Of a stretch of 11,629 bases of DNA, positions 1-7,577 are shown piece after piece (the stretch's first letter is position 1; every line of letters starts with the position of its first letter). The notes under the pieces are model-generated. The model did not search any database, had not been told where the DNA came from, and worked only from the letters and a program-made list of their open reading frames with translations. A program made the translations under genes and the position numbers. Source of the DNA: JAWVZU01 sp033722075 (GTDB lineage: Bacteria; Pseudomonadota; Gammaproteobacteria; Xanthomonadales; SZUA-38); contig JAWVZU010000116.1 in NCBI GenBank assembly GCA_033722075.1, positions 1 through 11,629 on the forward strand, in the 5' to 3' direction.

Positions 1-2217
1 CAGGGCGGCCCGTCCGCCTACTTCTCCGCGCCCCAGCGGGCGGGGCGTATCAAACCCCACCCAGGCGGAGGTGGCCACCGCACCATTGAAGCCCGAGAAC
101 CAGGCATCCCGCTGGTCATTGGTGGTTCCGGTCTTGCCGGCCAGGTCACCCCTGCCGAGTTCCAGCGCGCGCTTGCCGGTACCCCGCCGGACGACGTCCT
201 GCAGGAGAGAATTGATCATGAAGTTGGTGGCCTCGTCCATGATCCGCGGGGCGGCGTTGATTTCCGGTTCTTCGGGGACCGCGGAGAGCTGCAGGGTCTC
301 CTGGCCGGCCGGATCGGACACGGGCATCGGCTGTGGCTCGCTCTCCGCCTGATCCTCGCAGGTCTTGCAGGCGATCATCGGGTCGGCGCGGTAAATCGTT
401 TCCCCGGACCCGTTCACGATGCGCTCGATGAAGTAGGGTTCGATGAAATAGCCGCCATTGGCGAGGATCGAATAGGCTCGCGCCATCGTGATCGGGTAGA
501 CGGCCCCGCTGCCCAGCGCCATCGAAAGATCCCGCGGGAGCTCCTCCGGATCGAAACCGAAACGGGTCACGTATTCCCACACGTAGTCCACGCCGACGTC
601 CCTGAGGACCCGGATGGAGACCAGGTTGCGCGAATTGACCATCCCTTCGCGGAGTCGGGTCGGCCCGTAGAATTGCTGGCTGTAGTTCTCGGGTCTCCAG
701 ACCCGTTCCAGGGCTTCGCTCTCGAATACGACGGGCGCGTCGTTGACCAGGGTTGCCGGCGTGAATCCGTGGGTCAGGGCTGCGGAATAGACAAACGGCT
801 TGAAGCTGGAGCCGGGCTGCCGGCGCGCCTGGGTCGCCCGGTTGAACTTGCTCTTGGAGAAGTCGAACCCGCCGACCACGGCCAGGACCGCGCCATTCTC
901 CGGCCGCATGGAGATCAGGGCGCCTTCGACTTCCGGTACCTGGGCCAGTTCCCAGGCTCCGGATGCGCCTCGGGACACGCGAACGACGTCCCCGACCGAA
1001 ACGACATCCCCAACGGTTTCCGGTCGCGGTCCGACCCGATCGGTGGACTCGAAGGGTCGTGCCCAGGAAACCGCTTCGAAGTCCAGCGTAATGGTCTGCC
1101 CGTCATCCAGGTAGGCCAGGGCCAGGTCTTCGTCGAGCTCGACGATCAGGGCGGGGCGCATGCCTCCCAAGGTCTGGTACTGGTCCAGCAGGGCGCTCCA
1201 ATCCGCCGGCGTGTCACCCGGCTCCAGGTCGAAATGGCCTATGGGACCGCGATAACCATGCCGGCGGTCGTAAGCGACGAGCCCACTGCGTACGGCGTCC
1301 GTCGCGGTGCGCTGCAGGCGCGAGTCGAAGGTGGTATGCACCTGGAAGCCGCCGGTGTAGGCATCCTCTCCGAGCAGCTCGACCGCGCGGGCACGGGCGA
1401 TTTCGGCGGCGTAGGGCGCTTCCACCTCCACCGAAGGCTCGTGGGGAAAGGCGTAGTCCTCGGCAACCAGTGCCTGGTCCGCCTGGGCGCGGGTGATATA
1501 GCCGAGTTCGGCCATCCGCCCGATCACGTAGTTGCGCCGTTCGATGGCTCGCGGCGGATTGTTGATCGGGTTGATGCGCGACGGAGCCTTCGGTAGGGAG
1601 GCGATCATCGCGCATTCCGGCACCTCCAGCTCGTCGACCCGTTTGCCGTAGTAGGCGTGGGCGGCCGCGGCCACCCCGTAAGCGCGATTGCCGAGATAGA
1701 TCTTGTTGAGGTAGAGCTCGAAGATCTCGTCCTTGCTGAGTTCGGCCTCCATCTTGAGGGCAAGGAAGATCTCCTTGATTTTGCGCGTGTAGAGCTTGCG
1801 CCGGGAAACGAACCCGAAATCTCGGGCCAGCTGCTGGGTGATCGTGCTTCCCCCCGGCCCCTTGTCGCCGCCGGTCTTCACCAGGTGCCACACGGCACGC
1901 AGGATGCCCTGGTAGTCCACGCCGGGGTGTTCATAGAAGCGTGCGTCCTCGCCGGCCAGGAACGCATTCTTGATGCAGGCGGGAATCTCTTCCAGCGAAA
2001 GCGGATTGCGGTGCTTTTCGCCGAACACCTGCATGAGCTTCCCGTCTCGGCTGTAGATGCGCAGCGGGACCTGGAGGCGGACGTCACGCAGCATCTCCAT
2101 GTCCGGCAGGCTGGGCCGGATGACCAGATAGGTCACCGCGACGGTCATTCCGCCGAGCAGGGCGCAGGCCAGGGCGGCCAAGGTCAAACGCCTGATCAAT
2201 TGAGCTATGCGTGCCAT
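1..2217 (-). CDS. mrcA: Penicillin-binding protein 1A (bifunctional transglycosylase/transpeptidase), C-terminus cut by window edge
   Basis: This class A PBP polymerises lipid II into glycan strands and cross-links them in the periplasm, anchored in the inner membrane. The reading frame is open from ATG at 2217 to the window edge, giving 739 residues; the family is usually about 800-850, so only the tail is missing. It shows an N-terminal membrane anchor (about residues 10-33) and a GT51 domain with EDARFYEHPG (catalytic Glu about 90) and GGSTITQQ (about 122-129). An OB-like insert typical of gammaproteobacterial PBP1A spans about 340-435. The transpeptidase domain has SSFK (nucleophile Ser about 470), SRN (529-531) and KTGTT (695-699). 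All key residues are intact. The start is the first ATG after an in-frame stop at 2242-2244; no clear Shine-Dalgarno is seen. A CKTC pair (617, 620) and an acidic, Pro-rich stretch lie between SRN and KTG. The gene is divergent from pilM, as in Pseudomonas, where it is called ponA. Identification is very secure. Confidence 0.97.
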   Translation of the reverse strand, partial: MARIAQLIRRLTLAALACALLGGMTVAVTYLVIRPSLPDMEMLRDVRLQVPLRIYSRDGKLMQVFGEKHRNPLSLEEIPACIKNAFLAGEDARFYEHPGVDYQGILRAVWHLVKTGGDKGPGGSTITQQLARDFGFVSRRKLYTRKIKEIFLALKMEAELSKDEIFELYLNKIYLGNRAYGVAAAAHAYYGKRVDELEVPECAMIASLPKAPSRINPINNPPRAIERRNYVIGRMAELGYITRAQADQALVAEDYAFPHEPSVEVEAPYAAEIARARAVELLGEDAYTGGFQVHTTFDSRLQRTATDAVRSGLVAYDRRHGYRGPIGHFDLEPGDTPADWSALLDQYQTLGGMRPALIVELDEDLALAYLDDGQTITLDFEAVSWARPFESTDRVGPRPETVGDVVSVGDVVRVSRGASGAWELAQVPEVEGALISMRPENGAVLAVVGGFDFSKSKFNRATQARRQPGSSFKPFVYSAALTHGFTPATLVNDAPVVFESEALERVWRPENYSQQFYGPTRLREGMVNSRNLVSIRVLRDVGVDYVWEYVTRFGFDPEELPRDLSMALGSGAVYPITMARAYSILANGGYFIEPYFIERIVNGSGETIYRADPMIACKTCEDQAESEPQPMPVSDPAGQETLQLSAVPEEPEINAAPRIMDEATNFMINSLLQDVVRRGTGKRALELGRGDLAGKTGTTNDQRDAWFSGFNGAVATSAWVGFDTPRPLGRGEVGGRAAL

Positions 2218-2450
2218 CGGGAAGCGATTATGTGATGTCGATCAATGTAGGGAGGCCCGGTGGAGTATAAAACGGTCTGTGTGCCCACCGAAACGCCCGC
2301 AGGCTTGGACCCTGGATCGTGCCCGCGGTTCAGCTTGATTCGCGCGAGGTGGGTCGAAAGCGGTCAGGGGTGACACTGGAGCGATTTACGATTATTGTGT
2401 CGTCAGGGGTTTGAGCCGCATTCTTAATTTGAAGTTGAACAACGTTCGAG

Positions 2451-2479
2451 TTGAACTGTCGGTGACTTTCGTATTTAAT
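2451..2479 (+). promoter_or_regulatory. Candidate sigma70 promoter of the pilMNOPQ operon
   Basis: A -35 element TTGAAC (2451-2456, 4 of 6 consensus) is followed after exactly 17 bases by a -10 element TTTAAT (2474-2479, 5 of 6 consensus). Transcription would start near 2486, leaving a leader of roughly 40 nt before the pilM GTG. The heptamer GTTGAAC that holds the -35 is also present 16 bp upstream (2434-2440), with a GAAC-AAC-GTTC inverted repeat between, so a regulator could bind here. This is inferred from sequence only. Confidence 0.5.
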
Positions 2480-2515
2480 GTTCCGGGCGAATACTTTGCC
2501 GTAAGGGCGCGATGT

Positions 2516-2520
2516 AAGGG
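2516..2520 (+). promoter_or_regulatory. Ribosome binding site deciding the pilM GTG start
   Basis: AAGGG lies 8 nt before GTG at 2529, a good Shine-Dalgarno distance. It supports the GTG start over the internal ATG at 2550, which would remove the short LFSKK-type N-terminus common in PilM proteins. Confidence 0.6.
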
Positions 2521-2528
2521 CAAAAAGT

Positions 2529-3587
2529 GTGGCGCTTTTCAGTAAGAAAATGCCTCCCCTAGTGGGGCTGGATATCAGCTCTACAGCAGTCAAGCTACTT
2601 CAAATAGGCGGGGGAGAGGGGCGATACCGGGTCGAGCACTACGCGGTCGAACCGCTTCCGGCCAATGCGGTCGTGGAGAAAAACATCGCGGAAGTGGAGG
2701 CCGTCGGAGAGGCGATCGGGCGCGCCGTCAAGAGATCGGGCAGCAAGGCCAAGCATTGTGCCCTGGCCGTTGCCGGTTCTGCCGTGATCACCAAGGTCAT
2801 CAACATGCCGGCCGATCTGAGCGAATCCGACCTGGAAAGCCAGATCGCGCTCGAGGCCAACCAGTACATTCCCTATCCGCTGGATGAAGTGAGCCTGGAT
2901 TTCGAGGTGTTGGGCACTGCGCCCAACAACTCCGAGGTGATGCAGGTCCTGCTTGCCGCCTCGCGGACCGAGAATGTGGACGTGCGGGTTGCGGCCGCCG
3001 AACTGGGTGGTTTGACCGCCAAGGTGGTCGACGTCGAGGCCTTCTCCATCGAGAATTCCTTCGACCTCGTGGCCGAACAGATCGGCATCGACGTGAACAG
3101 TCGCGTCGCCATCGTCGACGTGGGTGCGACCATGACCACGCTGATCGTCATGAACAAGGCCCGCACCATTTACACCCGCGAACAGGTCTTCGGTGGAAAG
3201 CAGCTGACCGACGAGGTCATGCGCCGCTATGGACTTTCCTATGAGGAAGCCGGGCTGGCCAAGCGCCAGGGCGGCCTGCCCGAGAGCTACGAGCAGGAGG
3301 TGCTCGAGCCGTTCAAGGAGGCGATGGTGCAGCAGGTCAGCCGCTCCCTGCAGTTCTTCTTTTCCTCCAGCGAGTACGATTCGGTCGAGCATATTGTTCT
3401 TGCAGGCGGGTGCGCGGCGATCTCCGGTGTGCCCGAAATGGTCCAGGAACAGCTGGACACCGCATGCACGGTGGCCAATCCGGTCGCCAACATGTCGGTC
3501 GCCTCGCGGGTGCGTGCGCAGGCACTGAGCGGTGATGCGCCGGCGTTGATGATTGCGTGCGGCCTGGCGCTCAGAGGTTTCGACTGA
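2529..3587 (+). CDS. pilM: Type IV pilus inner-membrane platform protein PilM
   Basis: PilM is a cytoplasmic actin/FtsA-like ATP-binding protein that forms a ring at the pilus base by binding the N-terminal tail of PilN, and takes part in pilus assembly and twitching motility. The 352-residue length is typical. The actin-fold ATP-binding segments are visible: phosphate-1 loop GLDISSTAVK (about 13-22), phosphate-2 loop VDVGAT (about 196-201), and an adenosine-type motif LAGG (about 291-294) near the C-terminus. Start is GTG at 2529, supported by AAGGG 8 nt upstream. It is the first gene of the pilMNOPQ operon; its stop overlaps the pilN start (TGATG), implying translational coupling. The product starts divergently from mrcA. 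No truncation or missing motif was seen. Confidence 0.97.
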   Translation: MALFSKKMPPLVGLDISSTAVKLLQIGGGEGRYRVEHYAVEPLPANAVVEKNIAEVEAVGEAIGRAVKRSGSKAKHCALAVAGSAVITKVINMPADLSESDLESQIALEANQYIPYPLDEVSLDFEVLGTAPNNSEVMQVLLAASRTENVDVRVAAAELGGLTAKVVDVEAFSIENSFDLVAEQIGIDVNSRVAIVDVGATMTTLIVMNKARTIYTREQVFGGKQLTDEVMRRYGLSYEEAGLAKRQGGLPESYEQEVLEPFKEAMVQQVSRSLQFFFSSSEYDSVEHIVLAGGCAAISGVPEMVQEQLDTACTVANPVANMSVASRVRAQALSGDAPALMIACGLALRGFD

Positions 3588-4168
3588 TGGCCAAAATCAA
3601 TCTACTTCCGTGGAGAGAGGAACGGCGCAAGCAGCGCCAGCAGGAGTTTTACGTCATCCTGGGCGGCGCAGCCGTGTTGGGCGCGCTCTTGTTCATGGCC
3701 GTGACCTGGCACATCAACAACCTCCATGCCAACCAGGACCAGCGCAACTCGACCCTCCAGAATGAAATTGCCGTGCTCGATCGCCGCATCAAGGAGATCG
3801 AGGAGCTGGAAACCAAGCGGGCTCGTTTGCTGGCGCGCAAGAACGTCATCGAAGAGCTGCAAAAGAACCGATCGAAGATTGTTCACCTGTTCGATCAGCT
3901 GGTTCGAACGGTGCCTGACGGCGTCAGTCTGACCGGGATTCAGCAGGAGGGGGAGAAGCTGACTCTCGACGGGTTGGCCGAGTCCAATGCCAAAGTCTCG
4001 GCCTACATGCGATCACTCGAAGAGTCCGAGTGGATGCGCAATCCCGACCTGAGTATCAGCGAGGTTAGAAATGCCGAGTCCTCCTCGGGTGATCGCTACC
4101 GGTTCACCGTCGTGGTGACGATCGGTCGCGACGACGCCCAGGAGGAAGAGGAGGGTTTGGCGCCATGA
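3587..4168 (+). CDS. pilN: Type IV pilus alignment protein PilN
   Basis: PilN is a bitopic inner-membrane protein that links cytoplasmic PilM to the periplasmic PilO/PilP complex. The 193-residue product starts with INLLPWREE (residues 4-12), the conserved cytoplasmic motif that docks into PilM. A transmembrane helix follows at about 22-41, then a charged coiled coil (about 47-98), and a periplasmic ferredoxin-like domain (about 105-182). The tail is rich in Glu. The ATG at 3587 is chosen because it places the PilM-binding motif at the N-terminus, overlaps the pilM stop by one base, and has AGAGG 9 nt upstream. The frame extends 10 codons further upstream to 3557, but that would bury the motif. 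The stop overlaps the pilO start by 4 nt. Confidence 0.96.
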   Translation: MAKINLLPWREERRKQRQQEFYVILGGAAVLGALLFMAVTWHINNLHANQDQRNSTLQNEIAVLDRRIKEIEELETKRARLLARKNVIEELQKNRSKIVHLFDQLVRTVPDGVSLTGIQQEGEKLTLDGLAESNAKVSAYMRSLEESEWMRNPDLSISEVRNAESSSGDRYRFTVVVTIGRDDAQEEEEGLAP

Positions 4169-4779
4169 GCTTCATAGACGATCTCAAGGAACTGGACTTT
4201 GAAGATCCCGGGGGATGGCCGCTCGCCGCGAAGGCCCTGGCCGCCGGCATTGTTGCGATCGTGATCCTCGGGGCCGGCTATTTCATGAAGACCAAGGACC
4301 AGCTGGCTGCCCTGGAGGAGAAGCGCAACAAGGAAACCGTGCTTTTCCAGGAATTCGAGCAGAAGCATCAGAAGTCGGCCAAGCTCGAGGAGTATCGGGC
4401 CCAGCTGGCGGAGATGGAGGAAATTCTCCGCTCGCTGCTGCGGCAGCTGCCCTCGAAGACCGAAATGCCCAACCTGCTGCAGGATATCTCGCAAACCGCC
4501 ATCGCCACGGGAATCCAGATCGACCGGTTCCGGCCGGAATCGGAGGCGGTTCGTGATTTCTACGCCGAAAAGCCGATCTCGATCCGCATGCAGGGCGGCT
4601 ATCATCAGTTCGGCGAGTTCGTAAGCGGAGTTGCCTCCCTGGCTCGCGTCGTCATCCTCACCATGCACGATATCAACCTCAGGCCGGTCAACCAGGGTTC
4701 TTCGGACCTGGTCCTGGAGGGTACCGTGAAGACTTACCGGTACCTGGACGAAGACGAGGAAGCGGGGGCCGGAGGATGA
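4165..4779 (+). CDS. pilO: Type IV pilus alignment protein PilO
   Basis: PilO is the structural partner of PilN in the inner membrane; the heterodimer transmits between the motor platform and PilP/PilQ. The 204-residue product has a short acidic cytoplasmic tail, one transmembrane helix (about 21-41), a coiled coil (about 44-95), and a ferredoxin-like periplasmic domain (about 97-195) containing the family-typical segment LPSKTEMPNLLQDIS. The C-terminus is acidic, then Gly/Ala-rich. ATG at 4165 overlaps the pilN stop as ATGA, with AGGAGGG 9 nt upstream (4149-4155). The stop likewise overlaps the pilP start, so expression is expected to be coupled through the operon. Confidence 0.96.
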   Translation: MSFIDDLKELDFEDPGGWPLAAKALAAGIVAIVILGAGYFMKTKDQLAALEEKRNKETVLFQEFEQKHQKSAKLEEYRAQLAEMEEILRSLLRQLPSKTEMPNLLQDISQTAIATGIQIDRFRPESEAVRDFYAEKPISIRMQGGYHQFGEFVSGVASLARVVILTMHDINLRPVNQGSSDLVLEGTVKTYRYLDEDEEAGAGG

Positions 4780-5303
4780 ATGCTTTGACCCGTTTCGTTC
4801 CCCTGTTCCTGGCGGCATTGCTGGCCGGGTGCTATGGAGACAATTCCGACCTGCAGCGACGGATCGATGAGGTCAAACAGCGTCCGGGCGACCCGATCGA
4901 GCCGCTGCCAAGTGTCGAGGTTCCGCCCTCCTTTGAATACGCGGCGCAGGATCTTCGCAGTCCGTTCCGCTCCTCCGGCACGCCGACGGTGCCGGAGGAT
5001 GAACAGGTTGCCCAGGGGTCGGGCCCCCGTCCGGATTTCGACCGCCGCCGTGAGCCGCTCGAGTCGTTCGAGCTCGACAGCCTCGAAATGGTGGGAACCC
5101 TCTTTATCGACCAGGAGCTCTATGGCCTGGTAGAAGATCCGGAAGGCCTGCTGCATCGGGTGCAGCCGGACAATTATGTCGGAAGGAATCACGGTCGCAT
5201 CATCGAGATCTATGAAGACCGCATCGAAATCATCGAACTCGTACCCGACGGCGGGTCCGGGTGGCGGGAGCAGGACGCAGCGCTCGCGCTGGATCAAGGT
5301 TGA
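4776..5303 (+). CDS. pilP: Type IV pilus assembly lipoprotein PilP (pilotin-like connector to PilQ)
   Basis: PilP is a periplasmic, inner-membrane-tethered lipoprotein that binds the PilN/PilO dimer and the N0/N1 region of PilQ. The 175-residue product begins with a lipoprotein signal ending in LLAGC (lipid-anchored Cys at residue 19). A flexible Pro-rich linker follows (about 35-95), with the conserved DLRSPF segment near 59-64. The C-terminal beta-sandwich domain (about 96-165) has the typical LDSLEMVGTL, HRVQPDNYVG and NHGRI segments followed by IIELVPDG. ATG at 4776 overlaps the pilO stop (ATGA); GGGGG at 4764-4768 lies 7 nt before it. Identification rests on these conserved segments and the gene order. 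Confidence 0.96.
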   Translation: MNALTRFVPLFLAALLAGCYGDNSDLQRRIDEVKQRPGDPIEPLPSVEVPPSFEYAAQDLRSPFRSSGTPTVPEDEQVAQGSGPRPDFDRRREPLESFELDSLEMVGTLFIDQELYGLVEDPEGLLHRVQPDNYVGRNHGRIIEIYEDRIEIIELVPDGGSGWREQDAALALDQG

Positions 5304-5328
5304 CGCCCAGGAGCTTGGGGGTAAGGCA

Positions 5329-7539
5329 ATGAAAATCAAAACTCGAGACCACAACATGCTCAGCAGTTGGGTCATGTCCGCGGGGCTGCTTCTCAGCATG
5401 GTCTGGAGCGTTGCCTCGGCACAAGCGACGCTCGAGGAAGTTACCTTCAACACCTCGGCTGGTGGCGCGGTAGACGTCGTGCTCGAAATCTCTGGTTCGA
5501 TGCCTGAACCGGCCGTTTTCACCACCGATAATCCGGCGCGAATTGCCATCGACCTGCCCAACACGGCCAGCAATCTGGACAGCCGAGACCTCTCCGTAGG
5601 TGTCGGCTCCACCCGAAGTGTGACCGCCGTCGAGGCGGGGGACCGGACCCGGGTGGTCATCGACCTGTTCCGCTCGGTGCCGTTTGATACGCGCACGGAG
5701 GGGGATCGCTTCATCGTCTCCGTACAAGGCAGCGGCGCCGCCAGCCAGGCCGTTACGAGCGCGGATCGGCGATTCGTGCCCGGTGCTGCCTCCGCATCCG
5801 AGGTTGCCGTCAGCAACATCGATTTCCGACGCGGCGCCAATGGCGAGGCGCGGATCATCGTCGATTTCTCGGGACCCGGTGCGAATATCGATCTCAGCCG
5901 GCAGGGGGATCAGCTCAATGCCGTCATCTACAACGCCTCGCTGCCCAGCGAACTCGAGCAGCGCCTCGACGTCATGGATTTTGCGACGCCGGTGCGGATG
6001 GTCGATTCCTTTACCGACGGCAATCGCGTTCGGGTTGTCGTCGACTTCAGCGGCGAAATCGAGCATCTCGCTTACCAGAGCGGCGACCGCTATGTCATCG
6101 AGGTACAGGAGTTCGAGGAGGAGGAGCTCACGCCTGAGCAAATGCTGCTCCAGGAGCCGGAGTACACCGGTACCCGGGTAACCTTCAATTTCCAGGACAT
6201 CCCGGTCCGCGCCGTATTGCAGCTCATTGCTGATGTTTCCGGGCTGAACGTGGTCGTCGCCGACTCGGTGGACGGCAGCATCACCCTGCGCCTCCAGAAC
6301 GTGCCCTGGGACCAGGCGCTGGACATCATTCTCCAGGCCAAGTCCCTGGATCAGCGCAAGGTGGGCAACGTGGTCTGGATCGCCCCGGCGGAAGAAATCG
6401 CGGCTCGCGAGCAGCAGCAACTCGCTGCATTGCAGGAAAAGCGGCGGCTCGAACCGGTGCGCTCAGCCTTCATCCAGGTCAATTACGCGAAGGCGACCGA
6501 TCTGGCTACTCTGATTCAGGAAGCGCGAGGGGCGTCCTCCGACGACGGAGACGGCGGCGGCATTCTTTCCAGCCGCGGCAGCGTCAGTGTCGATGAGCGA
6601 ACCAACGTGCTGCTGGTCACCGACACGCAGGACCGGATTGCCGAAATTCGTGAACTGGTCAATCTTCTCGACCGGCCGGTCCGCCAGGTCCAGATCGAGT
6701 CGCGGATCGTCGTCGCAACGGACAACTTCAGCGATGAGCTCGGGGCGCGTTTCGGATTGACCAGCTCCTACGAAGATAACGACGGCAACCTGGTCGGCAC
6801 GACCGGTTCGATTTTCGGTACGGATCGCATGGCCAATCTCGGCCTGGTGAACCGTAATACCAATCCCAACGGCGCAGCCAATCCGGTGGTCGCTCCGGGC
6901 GTCCCCCCGGGGGGAATCGCGAACCCGCCCATCACCGAACGGCTGAACGTCAACCTTCCGGCCTCGGCCGCGAACGCCTCGACCTGGAGCCTGGGCATAC
7001 TCGCCGCGGACTACCTCCTGGACCTTGAACTCTCGGCTCTGGAGCAGGAAGGACGGGGTGAGGTTGTGTCGAGCCCGCGGCTGATCACCGCCAACCAGAA
7101 ACAGGCTTCGATCACCCAGGGTGTCGAAATCCCCTATCAGGAATCAGCCAGCAGCGGCGCCGCGACCGTATCCTTCAAGGAAGCGGTGCTCGAGCTGGAC
7201 GTCCAGCCGCTGATTACACCGGATGACCGGGTCATTCTCGATCTCACGGTCAAGAAGGACGCCATCGGCGAATTCGTTCCCGTGCAGGGCGGCGGCCAGG
7301 TTCCGAGTATCGACAAGCGCGTCATCACCACGCAGGTGCTGATCGACAGCGGACAGACGGTCGTTCTGGGCGGCATCTTCGAGCGGGAGCGACGCTACGA
7401 GTCGGACCGCGTTCCGGTACTCGGAGACATTCCCGGTCTCGGGGTGCTTTTCCGGAACCGGCTCGAACAAGATGCAAAGTCCGAACTCCTGATCTTCGTC
7501 ACGCCGACCATTCTCACCGAGAACGTCGGCGCCTACTGA
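5329..7539 (+). CDS. pilQ: Type IV pilus secretin PilQ
   Basis: PilQ multimerises in the outer membrane to form the gated pore through which the pilus passes. The 736-residue product has a Sec signal peptide (cleavage likely after ASA, residue 31). Two peptidoglycan-binding AMIN domains follow (about 35-134 and 160-262), then the STN/N0 domain (about 280-350), a secretin N1 domain (about 374-454), and the secretin beta-barrel core (about 455-734). The core carries the secretin signature VPVLGDIPGLGVLF (695-708). A Gly/Pro/Asn-rich stretch in the core (about 510-540) probably belongs to the gate region. The frame is open back to 5176 inside pilP, but ATG at 5329 is chosen because it sets a proper signal peptide and has GGGGG (5317-5321) 7 nt upstream; the Met at residue 10 is an alternative start. 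The gene follows pilP by 25 nt. Confidence 0.97.
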   Translation: MKIKTRDHNMLSSWVMSAGLLLSMVWSVASAQATLEEVTFNTSAGGAVDVVLEISGSMPEPAVFTTDNPARIAIDLPNTASNLDSRDLSVGVGSTRSVTAVEAGDRTRVVIDLFRSVPFDTRTEGDRFIVSVQGSGAASQAVTSADRRFVPGAASASEVAVSNIDFRRGANGEARIIVDFSGPGANIDLSRQGDQLNAVIYNASLPSELEQRLDVMDFATPVRMVDSFTDGNRVRVVVDFSGEIEHLAYQSGDRYVIEVQEFEEEELTPEQMLLQEPEYTGTRVTFNFQDIPVRAVLQLIADVSGLNVVVADSVDGSITLRLQNVPWDQALDIILQAKSLDQRKVGNVVWIAPAEEIAAREQQQLAALQEKRRLEPVRSAFIQVNYAKATDLATLIQEARGASSDDGDGGGILSSRGSVSVDERTNVLLVTDTQDRIAEIRELVNLLDRPVRQVQIESRIVVATDNFSDELGARFGLTSSYEDNDGNLVGTTGSIFGTDRMANLGLVNRNTNPNGAANPVVAPGVPPGGIANPPITERLNVNLPASAANASTWSLGILAADYLLDLELSALEQEGRGEVVSSPRLITANQKQASITQGVEIPYQESASSGAATVSFKEAVLELDVQPLITPDDRVILDLTVKKDAIGEFVPVQGGGQVPSIDKRVITTQVLIDSGQTVVLGGIFERERRYESDRVPVLGDIPGLGVLFRNRLEQDAKSELLIFVTPTILTENVGAY

Positions 7540-7577
7540 GTGGCAGACTGAATTAGAACAATGTCGGGTTGCGAGCG

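Larger units (their letters stand above)
2218..2528. promoter_or_regulatory. Divergent mrcA/pilM intergenic region
   Basis: These 311 bases separate two divergent genes and must hold both promoters. The half nearer pilM is visibly more AT-rich than the surrounding coding DNA. For mrcA a possible -10 on the minus strand is TATACT (2269 down to 2264), giving a leader of about 40 nt, but I see no good -35 and rate it weak. Nine-base direct repeats GTCAGGGGT occur at 2363-2371 and 2402-2410. A short reverse-strand ORF over 2330-2593 overlaps the pilM start and has no recognisable protein features, so I treat the region as non-coding. Confidence 0.6.

Noticed and set aside
673..1596. 307-codon open frame on the plus strand opposite mrcA
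   Set aside because: It lies wholly antisense to a clearly coding PBP1A frame, has no recognisable motif, and looks like the open antisense frame common in GC-rich genes.
2266..2271. TATAAA as a rightward -10 element
   Set aside because: There is no acceptable -35 about 17 bp upstream, and it is over 250 bp from pilM, with a better promoter much closer.
2330..2593. 87-codon reverse-strand frame in the mrcA-pilM gap
   Set aside because: It runs across the pilM start and promoter, has no domain, and the divergent arrangement of mrcA and pilM needs this space for promoters.
2595..3392. 265-codon reverse-strand frame opposite pilM
   Set aside because: It is antisense to pilM, whose ATP-binding motifs are intact; the His/Gly/Asp-rich product has no recognisable fold.
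5176..5328. N-terminal extension of PilQ from an upstream start inside pilP
   Set aside because: It would place 51 residues before the signal peptide and overlap pilP by over 120 nt; the ATG at 5329 gives a normal Sec signal.
4734..5858. 374-codon reverse-strand frame over the pilO end, pilP and pilQ start
   Set aside because: It is antisense to three genes with strong family motifs, and shows no domain of its own.
5230..6420. 396-codon reverse-strand frame opposite pilP/pilQ
   Set aside because: It is antisense to the well-supported PilQ signal peptide, AMIN and STN regions; its composition, rich in Arg, Gly, Asp and His with no domain, is that of a shadow frame.
7540..7577. Possible terminator between pilQ and the lipoprotein gene
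   Set aside because: No GC-rich inverted repeat followed by Ts is present in these 38 bases.
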